Source: Sphingopyxis lindanitolerans
Lineage (GTDB): Bacteria; Pseudomonadota; Alphaproteobacteria; Sphingomonadales; Sphingomonadaceae
DNA: 64,000 nt
Assembly (NCBI RefSeq): GCF_002993885.1
Contig: NZ_CM009578.1
Location: 1,897,751 to 1,961,750, forward strand
Direction: 5' to 3'
Positions 9,034-17,042 of this stretch are shown here, piece after piece. A program made the translations under genes and the position numbers. The notes under the pieces were generated by a model that worked only from the letters and a program-made list of their open reading frames with translations, was not told where the DNA came from and did not search any database. Within the stretch, counting starts at the first letter, position 1. Each line of letters starts with the position of its first letter.

Positions 9034-9376
9034 CGCGCACGACGGGTTCCAGCATGCACCCACGGGGCGAGGACCGGACGCAGGCCTGGAATTTCAAATC
9101 CGTCGCCGTCAAATCACGAGCGTGAATCAGAGAGCTTGGCACCGCGATAGAATCGCGGCTCAGGTCGACCGGACAATGCTCCCCGTCCCGACAACCCGTC
9201 CGCAACCGGACCAGGCCACCAGCTTCGCCGCCTTTCGCAACGGGAAAAGCGGTTCCTCGCCAACGGCAAATCAAACCGCTGCGGACATTTGCAGGCCGTG
9301 TGGTGCCCAACCTCGGTCCCAAGGTTGGACACGAAACAAATTTACCAAGTGAATCCAGGGGGTCATTCGGAATGGA
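9034..9376. other. Intergenic region between usher and tRNA-Cys
   Basis: This 343-bp stretch has no believable gene on either strand. I saw no good terminator after the usher and no copy of the tRNA 3' end that would mark an attachment site. Confidence 0.45.
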
Positions 9377-9450
9377 TGGAGGCCCGAGCCGGAATCGAAC
9401 CGGCGTGCAAGGATTTGCAGTCCTCTGCGTAACCACTCCGCCATCGGGCC
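9377..9450 (-). tRNA. tRNA-Cys (anticodon GCA)
   Basis: The minus strand folds as a cloverleaf. The acceptor GGCCCGA (5' end at 9450) pairs with TCGGGCC, followed by discriminator T and an encoded CCA (9379-9377). The anticodon loop CTGCAAA gives GCA, and the T-arm contains GGTTCGATTCC. The D-arm TGGCGGAGTGGTTACGCA is regular. Confidence 0.95.
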
Positions 9451-9601
9451 TCAGACGCAGATTTGCGTGGAGAAGGCGCCCCTAGCGACTTCGCCGCTCA
9501 CTGGCAATGCGATTGTTGGATGATGGTCGGGCGATTTGACGGTGTCACGCCGCGATGCGGGCTTGGCGGCTCCTTCGTTGCCAGCTATTGCGCGGCGCAG
9601 G

Positions 9602-9636
9602 TTGACAGCGTTGCTGTATTACTATTACAATACAGC
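9602..9636 (+). promoter_or_regulatory. Promoter with overlapping 24-bp dyad operator
   Basis: TTGACA (9602-9607) and TACAAT (9626-9631) are separated by 18 bp and form a strong promoter for the methyltransferase-tolC pair. Perfect 8-bp inverted repeats, GCTGTATT (9613-9620) and AATACAGC (9629-9636), flank an 8-bp spacer and overlap the spacer and -10 region. A repressor bound there would block transcription. The regulator is unknown. Confidence 0.6.
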
Positions 9637-9690
9637 GCGGCATCGGTTACGGCTGCGCGCGACGCTTTGGGTCCAGGGAATCGGAATCGG

Positions 9691-10356
9691 ATGATGGCGA
9701 CGAAATTGAGCGAGATGGGGGCGGCCGACATGCGCGCCGCGATGATCGACAGCCAGCTTAGGACGAACGACGTCATCGACCCCGCCGTGATCGGCGCGAT
9801 GGGCGCGGTGGCGCGCGAGGCGCATGTGCCCGCGGCGCTGGCCGGTGTCGCCTATATGGACCGCGCGATCGATCTTGGCGCTGGCCGCGCGCTCAATCCG
9901 CCGCTCGTCACCGGCCGTCTGCTCGTCGCCGCCGATATCCGGGCGGGTCAGCGCGTGCTGCTGATCGGCGCCGCGACCGGCTATACCGCCGCGCTGCTCG
10001 TCCGGCTCGGCGCCGAGGTGCACGCGGTCGAGGAACAGGCCGATCTGCTCGCCGCGGCGCGCGCCGCCGTCGCCGACGCGGCGATCCACTGGACCCACGG
10101 CCCGCTGGCCGTCGGCGCGCCGAACGCCGCGCCCTTCGACCGCATCGTCATCGACGGCGCGATCGAGACGCTGCCCGACGCGATCGCCGCGCAGCTTGCC
10201 GAAGGCGGGCGAATCGTCGCGGCCCGGCGCGACGGCAGCGTGACGCGCCTTGTCCAGGGCGTGAAGACCGGCGGCACGGTGGCGATCCGCGCCTTCGCCG
10301 ACATGGACGTCGCACCGCTTCCCGGCTTTGCGGCGCCCAAGGGCTTTCAATTCTGA
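9691..10356 (+). CDS. Protein-L-isoaspartate O-methyltransferase family protein
   Basis: A 221-residue SAM-dependent methyltransferase of the Pcm family, which repairs isoaspartyl residues in aged proteins. The N terminus MRAAMIDSQLRTNDVIDPAV and the segment VPAALAGVAYMDR match the family. The SAM-binding glycine loop reads VLLIGAATGYTAALL and an acidic strand VHAVEE follows. FDRIVIDGAI fits the next core motif. The classical Pcm glycine loop is less conserved here, as in the shorter copies found next to tolC in alphaproteobacteria, so activity on isoaspartate is uncertain. The start at 9691 (or 9694) was chosen over a longer frame from 9463, which would run through the promoter. Confidence 0.8.
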   Translation: MMATKLSEMGAADMRAAMIDSQLRTNDVIDPAVIGAMGAVAREAHVPAALAGVAYMDRAIDLGAGRALNPPLVTGRLLVAADIRAGQRVLLIGAATGYTAALLVRLGAEVHAVEEQADLLAAARAAVADAAIHWTHGPLAVGAPNAAPFDRIVIDGAIETLPDAIAAQLAEGGRIVAARRDGSVTRLVQGVKTGGTVAIRAFADMDVAPLPGFAAPKGFQF

Positions 10357-10395
10357 CGGCTCCCTCTTCCTCCCCCGTTTCAGGCTGAACATCCG

Positions 10396-11883
10396 ATGCA
10401 CGATAAAAATCCTGTCGAGACCGGTCGCCGCACCCGCTGGCTTGCCGGACTGGCGCTGGGCGCACTCGTCGCGGCGGCACCTGCGCACGCCGAAACGCTG
10501 CAGGGAGCGCTCGCCAAGGCGTATGAGAACAACCCGACGCTGACCGGCGCGCGCGCGGGCCAGCGCGCGAATGACGAGAATGTCCCGATCCAGAAAGCCG
10601 CGGGGCTGCCGTCGGTCGGCGCCAGCGTCGATTATCAGGAAAATCTGGTCGTTCCCGGCAACAGCTTTTTCACACCGGGCCGCTCGCTGTCGACCGGCGC
10701 GCAACTGTCGGTTCCCATCTATCAGGGCGGCGCGGTGCGCAATGCGGTCAAGGCCGCCAAATATCGCGTCGAAGCAGGCCAGGCCGACCTTCGCGCGACC
10801 GAGGCCAGCATCTTCGCGCAGGTCGTCGGCGCCTATATGGACGTCATCCGCGACATCGCGATCGTCCAGCTCAACCAGAAGAATGTGTCGGTGCTGCACA
10901 CCAACCTGCAGGCGACCAGCGATCGGTTCGAGATCGGCGACCTGACGCGCACCGACGTCGCCCAGTCGCAGGCGCGGCTCGCGCTGGCCGAGGGCGATTT
11001 GCGGACCGCCGAATCGAACCTGATCCGCAGCCGCGAAACCTATATCCAGCTCGTCGGCGAAGCACCCGACGATTTGCAGCCGCCGCCGGTTCTGCCCAAC
11101 CTGCCCACGACCGCCGAGGAGGCGGTCGCGATCGCGCTCAACACCAATCCCGACATCGATGCCGCCGACCAGCGCCTCAACGCCTCGCGCGCCGACATCG
11201 GCGCCGCGCGGGCGACGCGCGCGCCCAAGCTGTCGGCGACGATCAGCGGCGGCTATAACAATAATCTGAATTCGATTCCGGCCGGGAATGCGGGGGCCGA
11301 CAATACGACGACAAGCGCCATCGCAGGGGTGTCGATGACGCTTCCGATCTTCCAGGGCGGGCGCCCCTCGGCCCGCGTGCGCCAGGCGCAGGCCCAGACG
11401 AGCCAGGCGATCGAAAATTATGTCGCGGTCGAGCGCGACGTGATCGCACAGACGCGCGGCGCCTATGCCGCGTGGCAGGCGAACGAGCGAATCATCGCGG
11501 CGACCGAACAGGCGGTCGGCGCCAACGGCCTGTCGCTGGAGGGCGTGCGCGCCGAAAACAGCGTCGGCACCCGCTCGATCCTCGACATATTGAACGCCGA
11601 GCAGGAATATCTGAACGCGCAGGTCCAGCTCGTCTCGGCGCGCCGCAACTCCTATGTCGCCGCCTTCTCGGTCCTCGCCGCGATGGGCAAGGCCGAAGCG
11701 CGCGACCTGGGGATCGAGGGCGGCGCGCTCTATGATCCCGAGGCCAATTACCGCCGCGTGAAGGGCCAGATCTTCGACTGGGCCGACGATCCGAAGCCCC
11801 AGCAGGTGGCAACCGATACCAAGAGCGTTCCGGCCGCCGACGCGGCCGTCCCGCCGTCGATCGACACGGCCTTGCCACAATAA
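10396..11883 (+). CDS. tolC: TolC-family outer-membrane efflux/secretion channel
   Basis: A 495-residue outer-membrane channel that works with RND pumps or type I secretion systems. It has a signal peptide ending AHAE (about residue 33) and two repeats typical of TolC: TLQGALAKAYENNPTLTGAR and the second-half TAEEAVAIALNTNPDIDAAD. Long helical Gln/Ala/Glu-rich segments alternate with barrel segments such as LSVPIYQGG and MTLPIFQGG. The C-terminal tail is Pro/Ala-rich. It lies 39 bp after the methyltransferase gene and probably shares its promoter and operator. Confidence 0.93.
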   Translation: MHDKNPVETGRRTRWLAGLALGALVAAAPAHAETLQGALAKAYENNPTLTGARAGQRANDENVPIQKAAGLPSVGASVDYQENLVVPGNSFFTPGRSLSTGAQLSVPIYQGGAVRNAVKAAKYRVEAGQADLRATEASIFAQVVGAYMDVIRDIAIVQLNQKNVSVLHTNLQATSDRFEIGDLTRTDVAQSQARLALAEGDLRTAESNLIRSRETYIQLVGEAPDDLQPPPVLPNLPTTAEEAVAIALNTNPDIDAADQRLNASRADIGAARATRAPKLSATISGGYNNNLNSIPAGNAGADNTTTSAIAGVSMTLPIFQGGRPSARVRQAQAQTSQAIENYVAVERDVIAQTRGAYAAWQANERIIAATEQAVGANGLSLEGVRAENSVGTRSILDILNAEQEYLNAQVQLVSARRNSYVAAFSVLAAMGKAEARDLGIEGGALYDPEANYRRVKGQIFDWADDPKPQQVATDTKSVPAADAAVPPSIDTALPQ

Positions 11884-11989
11884 GCTTGGCAAAGCCCGCT
11901 TCGCACCGGTAGAATGATGGTTAACCGCCCTTGAAGGGCAACCCGCGATGGCGCGGGGCCCGGAATTTCGTGGGGTGAAAGGGGCCAAT

Positions 11990-12418
11990 ATGGGCGATCT
12001 GTCGCGAGAGCCGTCTATGGAAGATATCCTGTCGTCGATTCGGCGGGTGATCGCCCGCGACGAGGCGCCGAGCGCCCGCGTCCAGCGCGGCGGCGAGGAC
12101 GTCCTCGATCTTCATGACGAAGAGGCCGGGCACGCGGACGAGGCCGGCGATCCCACCCCCGCGATCCCGACCGAAGAGGAATTGGTGTCGGCGGCAAGTG
12201 CCGACGCGGCACGCCAGTCGCTCGAAGCGCTGAACGCCGCGGTCTCGCCCGCCGCCGCACCCACGGCGGCCACCCCCGCAAACGGCCGCACGATGGAAGA
12301 GGTCGTCCTCGAGGCACTCCGCCCGATGCTGAAGCAATGGCTCGACACCAATTTGCCCGCGATGGTCGAAGCGATGGTGGCAAAGGAAATCAGCCGGATT
12401 ACCGGGAAGCGGCTTTAA
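11990..12418 (+). CDS. popZ: Polar organizing protein PopZ (DUF2497)
   Basis: A 142-residue protein of the PopZ family, which forms a multimeric hub at the cell pole that tethers chromosome origins and polarity proteins. The conserved N-terminal helix SMEDILSSIRRVIARDE is present. The middle is acidic and Pro/Ala-rich, and the C-terminal oligomerisation helices read LRPMLKQWLDTNLPAMVEAM. The ATG at 11990 with an AAAGGGG ribosome site was preferred to an in-frame ATG at 11948, because family members begin at this point. It follows tolC by 106 bp. Confidence 0.88.
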   Translation: MGDLSREPSMEDILSSIRRVIARDEAPSARVQRGGEDVLDLHDEEAGHADEAGDPTPAIPTEEELVSAASADAARQSLEALNAAVSPAAAPTAATPANGRTMEEVVLEALRPMLKQWLDTNLPAMVEAMVAKEISRITGKRL

Positions 12419-12429
12419 TCCGCTTCCTC

Positions 12430-12446
12430 TCCCCCTTGATGGGGGA
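12430..12446. terminator. Short hairpin between convergent popZ and nudC
   Basis: TCCCCC and GGGGGA form a 6-bp GC stem with a TTGAT loop, 11 bp after the popZ stop. It lies between convergent genes but lacks a T-run, so termination is only possible. Confidence 0.3.
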
Positions 12447-12470
12447 AGGATGCGCAGCCGTGAGAAGAAA

Positions 12471-13340
12471 TTACCGCGCCCAATCCTCGAGCAGATAGCG
12501 CGCGATCGCCAGCGGCGGCGGCGCCACGAAGCTGGCGCCCATATCGCCCGCAAGCGCGCCCAGCACTTCGGCACGATCGACCCACATCGCGGCTTCGATC
12601 TCGGTCGTGTCGAGCGTCAGCGCGGGATCGCGCGCGACGGCGCGGCAACCGATCATCAGCGACGACGGGAAAGGCCAGGGCTGGCTCGCCACATAGGTGA
12701 CGTCCGAGACCTGGATGCCCGCTTCCTCGAACAATTCGCGCGCGACCGCTTCCTCGAGCGATTCGCCGGGCTCGACGAAACCCGCGAGCGCCGAGAAGAA
12801 ACCGGGCGGAAAGCCCGGCTGGCGCCCGACGAGCACCCGCCCCTCATATTCGGCGAGCATGATCACCACCGGATCGACGCGCGGGAAATGTTCGGCGTTG
12901 CAATTCGCGCACTGTCGCCCCCAGCCGCCGCGAAAGATCGCGGTCGGCGCCGCGCACACCGCGCAAAACCCATGCCGCGCGTGCCAGTCGACGAGGCTGC
13001 GCGCACCGCCATAGAGCGCCGCTTCCTCGGGCGACAGCAAGGGCAGCAGCCGCATCACGGTGCGCGAGCGCGCGTCGATCCGCGCCCCCGGCGCAGGCGC
13101 GCGGGCAAAGCGCGGCGCCCCGGCATCGTCGATCCCCAGCAGCAGCAGCGGCCGCTCGTCGGCCGGATCGAGCGGCTCCCAGATGAGTCCGCCACGCTCA
13201 CCGGGGACCGGGTCGATCCCGTCCATCGCGAGGCAGGTCGCGCGCGGATCGGCCGTCGCCGCGGCGAAGGCGTCGGCGTCGGTGCGGACCTGATCGGCGC
13301 GGTCGAGCCGCGCGCCCGTGAACCCCAGAGGCAGCGGCAT
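12471..13340 (-). CDS. nudC: NADH pyrophosphatase / NAD-capped RNA decapping enzyme
   Basis: A 289-residue Nudix hydrolase that splits NAD(H) and removes NAD caps from RNA. A four-cysteine zinc ribbon is present (C126, C129, C144, C147). The Nudix box GFVEPGESLEEAVARELFEE spans about residues 187-206. The motif SQPWPFPSS (219-227), which distinguishes NudC from other Nudix enzymes, follows. Its ATG overlaps the stop of the upstream serine hydrolase gene by four bases (ATGA), so both are translated from one mRNA. Confidence 0.95.
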   Translation of the reverse strand: MPLPLGFTGARLDRADQVRTDADAFAAATADPRATCLAMDGIDPVPGERGGLIWEPLDPADERPLLLLGIDDAGAPRFARAPAPGARIDARSRTVMRLLPLLSPEEAALYGGARSLVDWHARHGFCAVCAAPTAIFRGGWGRQCANCNAEHFPRVDPVVIMLAEYEGRVLVGRQPGFPPGFFSALAGFVEPGESLEEAVARELFEEAGIQVSDVTYVASQPWPFPSSLMIGCRAVARDPALTLDTTEIEAAMWVDRAEVLGALAGDMGASFVAPPPLAIARYLLEDWAR

Positions 13341-14653
13341 CAGGGCGCCCCATCCGTGTGGAGAGCCTGGCTGAAGATGTCCTTGTAGAAGGCCTTGCCG
13401 AAGTCGCGCTGGAAGGGCAGCGCCTCGGAGGGCATATATTGGGTATAGCCGCCGACGCGGTAACCGCGCTTGCGATCGACGAAAGCGATCGTCCCCGCCG
13501 CCCCGCCCCAGCCATAGACGCCCTCGCCGGTCGGCGACGACGCGAGCGACACGCGCCCGCCGGCGCCGAACCCCTCGCCCTCGACAAAACTCCCCTTGCG
13601 ATCGACCGTATCGGACAGCAGGTTCGACATCGCGAGCCGCGCGGTTTCGGGCTTCAGGATGCGCACGCCGTCGATCGCGCCCTCGCCCAGCAGCATCGCG
13701 AGGAAGCGGTCATAATCGCGCGCGGTCGAGACGAGCCCGCCGCCGCCATAGGGGATCGGCGGCTTGTCGAGATAGATCGAACTGGTCGCGGGATCGATCG
13801 GCAGCAGCGCGCCGCCGAAGGGCGCATAATTGGTCGAGAGTCGCCCGACGTCGGCCGCCGCGACCTGAAAGCCCGTGCTGGTCATGCCGAGCGGGTCAAA
13901 GAAGCGCGCCTTCAGGAATGTGTCGAAAGGCTGGCCCGACACGACCTCGATCACCCGGCCCATCAGGTCGAGCCCGACCGAATAGCTCCACCGCGTGCCG
14001 GGTTCATAGACGAGCGGCAGCTTGGCGAGCCGGTCGGCGAATACAGCGAGGCTCGGCGCCGAACTGCTCTGCGGAAAGCCCGGAATCGGCAGTCGGCTGA
14101 CTTGCCCGCCCAGGATTCCCGCCGCATTATAGGCGTCGCGGATCGGCCCTTTCTGGATGATATTATAGCCGAGTCCGGCGCTGTGGGTCAGCAACTGGCG
14201 CACCGTGATCGGCCCTTTCGCCGGGCGCACGTCGGTGATCGATCCGTCGGGGGTATTCTGGACGGTCATGTTCGCGAAAGCGGGCAGGAAATCGGCGATC
14301 GGCTGGTCGAGCGCCATCCGCCCTTCCTCGATCAGCAGCATCGCCGCCATGCCGGTGACCGGCTTGGTCATCGAATAGAGCCGCCAGATCGTATCGCCGT
14401 CAACCGGCTTCGCCGAATCCATCGCCTGCGTGCCCGCGCCAAAGACATCGAGCGCCGCCTGCCCGCGGCCGATCGCGGCGAGCGTTCCCGCCAGTTCGCG
14501 CCGGTCGACAAAGCCCTTGATGAAATCATCGGTCGCGGGATAGAGCGCCGCGCCGTCGGCCTTCCACGCGAACGCCGCGCGCGGCAGCAGCATCCCCGCG
14601 CCGCCCAGCGCCATGCCGCCGAAAAACCCCCGCCGCGAAACCATCATGGTCAT
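13340..14653 (-). CDS. Serine hydrolase of the class C beta-lactamase family, Tat-exported
   Basis: A 437-residue penicillin-binding-protein-like hydrolase or esterase. The N terminus has a twin-arginine signal, SRRGFFGGMALGG, ending near AFA. The nucleophile motif SMTK is at about residues 94-97, and the Tyr motif YSV is at 224. RQLLTHSAGLGY is also typical of the family. Substrates range from cell-wall peptides to esters, so the natural one cannot be read. The gene overlaps mutY upstream and nudC downstream by four bases each, which makes it the middle gene of a coupled operon. Confidence 0.88.
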   Translation of the reverse strand: MTMMVSRRGFFGGMALGGAGMLLPRAAFAWKADGAALYPATDDFIKGFVDRRELAGTLAAIGRGQAALDVFGAGTQAMDSAKPVDGDTIWRLYSMTKPVTGMAAMLLIEEGRMALDQPIADFLPAFANMTVQNTPDGSITDVRPAKGPITVRQLLTHSAGLGYNIIQKGPIRDAYNAAGILGGQVSRLPIPGFPQSSSAPSLAVFADRLAKLPLVYEPGTRWSYSVGLDLMGRVIEVVSGQPFDTFLKARFFDPLGMTSTGFQVAAADVGRLSTNYAPFGGALLPIDPATSSIYLDKPPIPYGGGGLVSTARDYDRFLAMLLGEGAIDGVRILKPETARLAMSNLLSDTVDRKGSFVEGEGFGAGGRVSLASSPTGEGVYGWGGAAGTIAFVDRKRGYRVGGYTQYMPSEALPFQRDFGKAFYKDIFSQALHTDGAP

Positions 14654-15669
14654 GCAATGTCCTCCCGCATCCTGTCGGTCAATTTTCGATAGAGCGTCGG
14701 CAATCCGGCCGCGTCAAGCGCCGAAAGCGGCCACCATTCGCCTTCCCCTGCGGCATGCGCGCTTTCACGGCGCACCAGCGTCAGCCGCAGGTCGAAATGG
14801 GTGAAGCCATGATCGACATGGACGAGACCAGACTCGGTCGGCGCCTCGCCCGTCCATTCGCCGCCGGGCAGCGCCCGCATCCCGCCGAGCATCCCCTTGC
14901 CGGGACGGCGGACGAGCCAGACCGCGTCGCCCTCCTCGATCCACCAGGCGAGCCCATAGCGTTGCGGCTTCGCCTTCTTCGGCGGCTTGACGGGCAGCTG
15001 GTCGATGTCGGAGCGTCCGCGCGCGCGGCAATCGGCGCTCACCGGGCAGCGGGTGCACGCGGGGGCGCGCGGCGTGCAGATGGTGGCGCCGAGGTCCATC
15101 AGCCCTTGCGCGAAATCGCCGGGGCGATCTTGTGGGACGAGCGGCGCCAGCGCGGTACGAATCTCGCGCTTCGCCGCGGGAAGCGGCGTCTCGATCAGCC
15201 GGTGCCGCGCGATCACCCGCTCGATATTGGCATCGACGACGACCGCGGCCCGGCCAAAGGCGATCGCCGCGACCGCGGCCGCGGTATAGTCCCCCACGCC
15301 GGGCAGCGCGCGCAGCGCGTCCTCGCTATCGGGGAAACGCCCACCATGCTGTGCGACCACCACGCGCGCGCAGGCGAGCAGGTTGCGCGCGCGGGCATAA
15401 TAGCCGAGCCCCGCCCATGCCGCCATGACGTCGGCATCGTCGGCCGCCGCCAGATCGGCCACCGTCGGCCAGCGCTGAACGAAGCGAGTGAAATAGCCCG
15501 CGACCGCGGCGACGGTCGTCTGTTGCAGCATGATCTCGGCCATCCAGACGCGATAGGGATCGGGGGTCGCGGCGCTGCCCGGCGGGTGTCGCCACGGCAG
15601 ATCGCGCGCCGCGCGGTCGTACCAGCCGAGCAGGCGTTCGGCGAAACTATCGATACTCTGGACGCTCAC
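14650..15669 (-). CDS. mutY: A/G-specific adenine DNA glycosylase
   Basis: A 339-residue base-excision repair enzyme that removes adenine opposite 8-oxoguanine. The helix-hairpin-helix LPGVGDYTAAAVAAIAFG and the catalytic residues are present: Glu45 in AEIMLQQT and Asp146 in VVDANIERV. The iron-sulfur ligands follow the pattern Cys198-X6-Cys205-X2-Cys208-X5-Cys214. The C-terminal part resembles the MutT-like domain that recognises 8-oxoguanine (GGMRALPGGEW). It is the first gene of the mutY-hydrolase-nudC operon and is divergent from the DUF721 gene only 14 bp away. MutM, which acts in the same pathway, is at 60735-61547. Confidence 0.95.
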   Translation of the reverse strand: MSVQSIDSFAERLLGWYDRAARDLPWRHPPGSAATPDPYRVWMAEIMLQQTTVAAVAGYFTRFVQRWPTVADLAAADDADVMAAWAGLGYYARARNLLACARVVVAQHGGRFPDSEDALRALPGVGDYTAAAVAAIAFGRAAVVVDANIERVIARHRLIETPLPAAKREIRTALAPLVPQDRPGDFAQGLMDLGATICTPRAPACTRCPVSADCRARGRSDIDQLPVKPPKKAKPQRYGLAWWIEEGDAVWLVRRPGKGMLGGMRALPGGEWTGEAPTESGLVHVDHGFTHFDLRLTLVRRESAHAAGEGEWWPLSALDAAGLPTLYRKLTDRMREDIA

Positions 15670-15683
15670 CCCCCGCCTATGGC

Positions 15684-16262
15684 ATGGCCTTGCGCATGAC
15701 GAAAGACGCGAGCGAGGGCGGCGCGGGCAAAAAGCCCAAGGCCAGGGCGAAAGTCGCCAAGGCCCCGGCGCGCCCCTATGAGCGGCCGCGCGGCGGCGAG
15801 GCGCGGTCGATCGCCGACCTCGTCCCCGAAATCGGGCGCACCGCCTTCCGCAAATTCGGTTTCATCCAGTCGTCGGTGGTCAGCCGATGGCGCGAGATCG
15901 TCGGCGACCGACTCGCCGACGTGACCCAGCCCGCGATGATCCGCTTTCCCGTGGGGCAAAAGGCGGGGGGCACGCTACACCTGACGATCAGCGGCGCGCA
16001 CGCGCCGATGCTTCAGCATGTCGCGCCCGACATCATCGCGGCGGTCAACCGCTTCTTCGGCTATGCCGCGATCGCCACCGTGCGCATGTCGCACGGCCAG
16101 GTCACCCCCGCCGCCCCCGTTCAGCCGCCGGCAATGCTGAAACCCGTACCCGCCGAACTGGGCGATAGTCTGCGCGACATCGGCGACCCGGAACTGCGCA
16201 CCGTGCTCGAACGCATGGCGGCGGGGCTCGCGGGACCGGCAAAAATCCCCAGGATCAGTTGA
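15684..16262 (+). CDS. DUF721 protein (DciA-like)
   Basis: A 192-residue protein with a basic, disordered N terminus (KKPKARAKVAKAPARP) followed by a DUF721 domain: FGFIQSSVVSRWREIVG and TLHLTISGAHAPMLQHVAP. DUF721 proteins include DciA, the ancestral loader of the replicative helicase DnaB, so a replication role is likely but not proved here. The start could also be the ATG at 15696. Neither has a clear ribosome site, and the promoter must overlap the start of the divergent mutY. Confidence 0.8.
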   Translation: MALRMTKDASEGGAGKKPKARAKVAKAPARPYERPRGGEARSIADLVPEIGRTAFRKFGFIQSSVVSRWREIVGDRLADVTQPAMIRFPVGQKAGGTLHLTISGAHAPMLQHVAPDIIAAVNRFFGYAAIATVRMSHGQVTPAAPVQPPAMLKPVPAELGDSLRDIGDPELRTVLERMAAGLAGPAKIPRIS

Positions 16263-16271
16263 AGGTTCGTC

Positions 16272-16991
16272 ATGCCCGCATTTCGTATCACGCCGCTTGC
16301 CCGCCGCTCCGCGATCGCCGCCCTGACCGCCGCCGCGCTCACCTTGTTCGTCGCGGCCACCCCGGCCAAGCCGCCGCTGTGGTCGGCGAATATCAGCACC
16401 AGTTCGATCGGCGCCCATATCGTCGGAAATCCCAAGGCAAAAGTGAAGCTGGTCGAATATTTCAGCTATACGTGCAGCCATTGCGCCGATTTCGCGAAAC
16501 TCGGCTCGGCGCCGCTCAAGACCCAATATATCGACAAGGGCCTCGTCCTCTTCGAATATCGCAACCTGGTTCGCGACCCCGTCGACATGACCGCCGCGCT
16601 GCTCGCGCGGTGCGGCCCGGTCGGCGCCTTCGCCGGCAATCATGAGGCGATCTTCGCCGCGCAGCCGGTGTGGCTGAACAAGGTCGTCAAGGCGAGCGAC
16701 GCGCAAAAGGAAAGCTGGTATCAGGGCGACACCAGCGCGCGCGCGCGCAAGATCGCCGCCGACGTCGGCCTTTCGGCCTTGATGCAGAAACGCGGCTATT
16801 CGGCGGCCGAGGTCAACGCCTGCCTCGACAGCGAAGTCGCGCAGGCCGAAGTGACCGGCATGACCAATATCGGGCTTTCGGCCGATCATGTCCGCGGCAC
16901 CCCGACCTTCTTCGTCAACGGCCACGATGTCGAGGTCACCGCCTGGTCGGCGCTGAAAACGAAACTCGACGCCGCGCTCAAGGGCTCGTAA
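16272..16991 (+). CDS. Periplasmic DsbA-like thiol-disulfide protein
   Basis: A 239-residue exported thioredoxin-fold protein. A signal peptide of about 30 residues is followed by KVKLVEYFSYTCSHCADFAK, with the active-site motif CSHC at about residues 68-71. The cis-proline loop reads RGTPTFFVNG near the C terminus. An inserted helical domain with another Cys pair lies between them, as in DsbA-type proteins that oxidise or isomerise periplasmic disulfides. It lies ten bases after the DUF721 gene and 51 bp before a second DsbA-like gene. Confidence 0.88.
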   Translation: MPAFRITPLARRSAIAALTAAALTLFVAATPAKPPLWSANISTSSIGAHIVGNPKAKVKLVEYFSYTCSHCADFAKLGSAPLKTQYIDKGLVLFEYRNLVRDPVDMTAALLARCGPVGAFAGNHEAIFAAQPVWLNKVVKASDAQKESWYQGDTSARARKIAADVGLSALMQKRGYSAAEVNACLDSEVAQAEVTGMTNIGLSADHVRGTPTFFVNGHDVEVTAWSALKTKLDAALKGS

Positions 16992-17042
16992 AAGCCCGCT
17001 CCTGTCGCCACCACCCTATCACTGCCCAAGGAAAGCCTGACC

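Noticed and set aside
1..9450. Mobile island inserted at tRNA-Cys
   Set aside because: No integrase, transposase or duplicated tRNA end is present in the window; it was kept only as a low-interest possibility.
9625..11988. A long minus-strand frame opposite the methyltransferase and tolC genes
   Set aside because: Arg/Gly/Asp-rich shadow translation with no recognisable motif; the plus-strand genes are clear.
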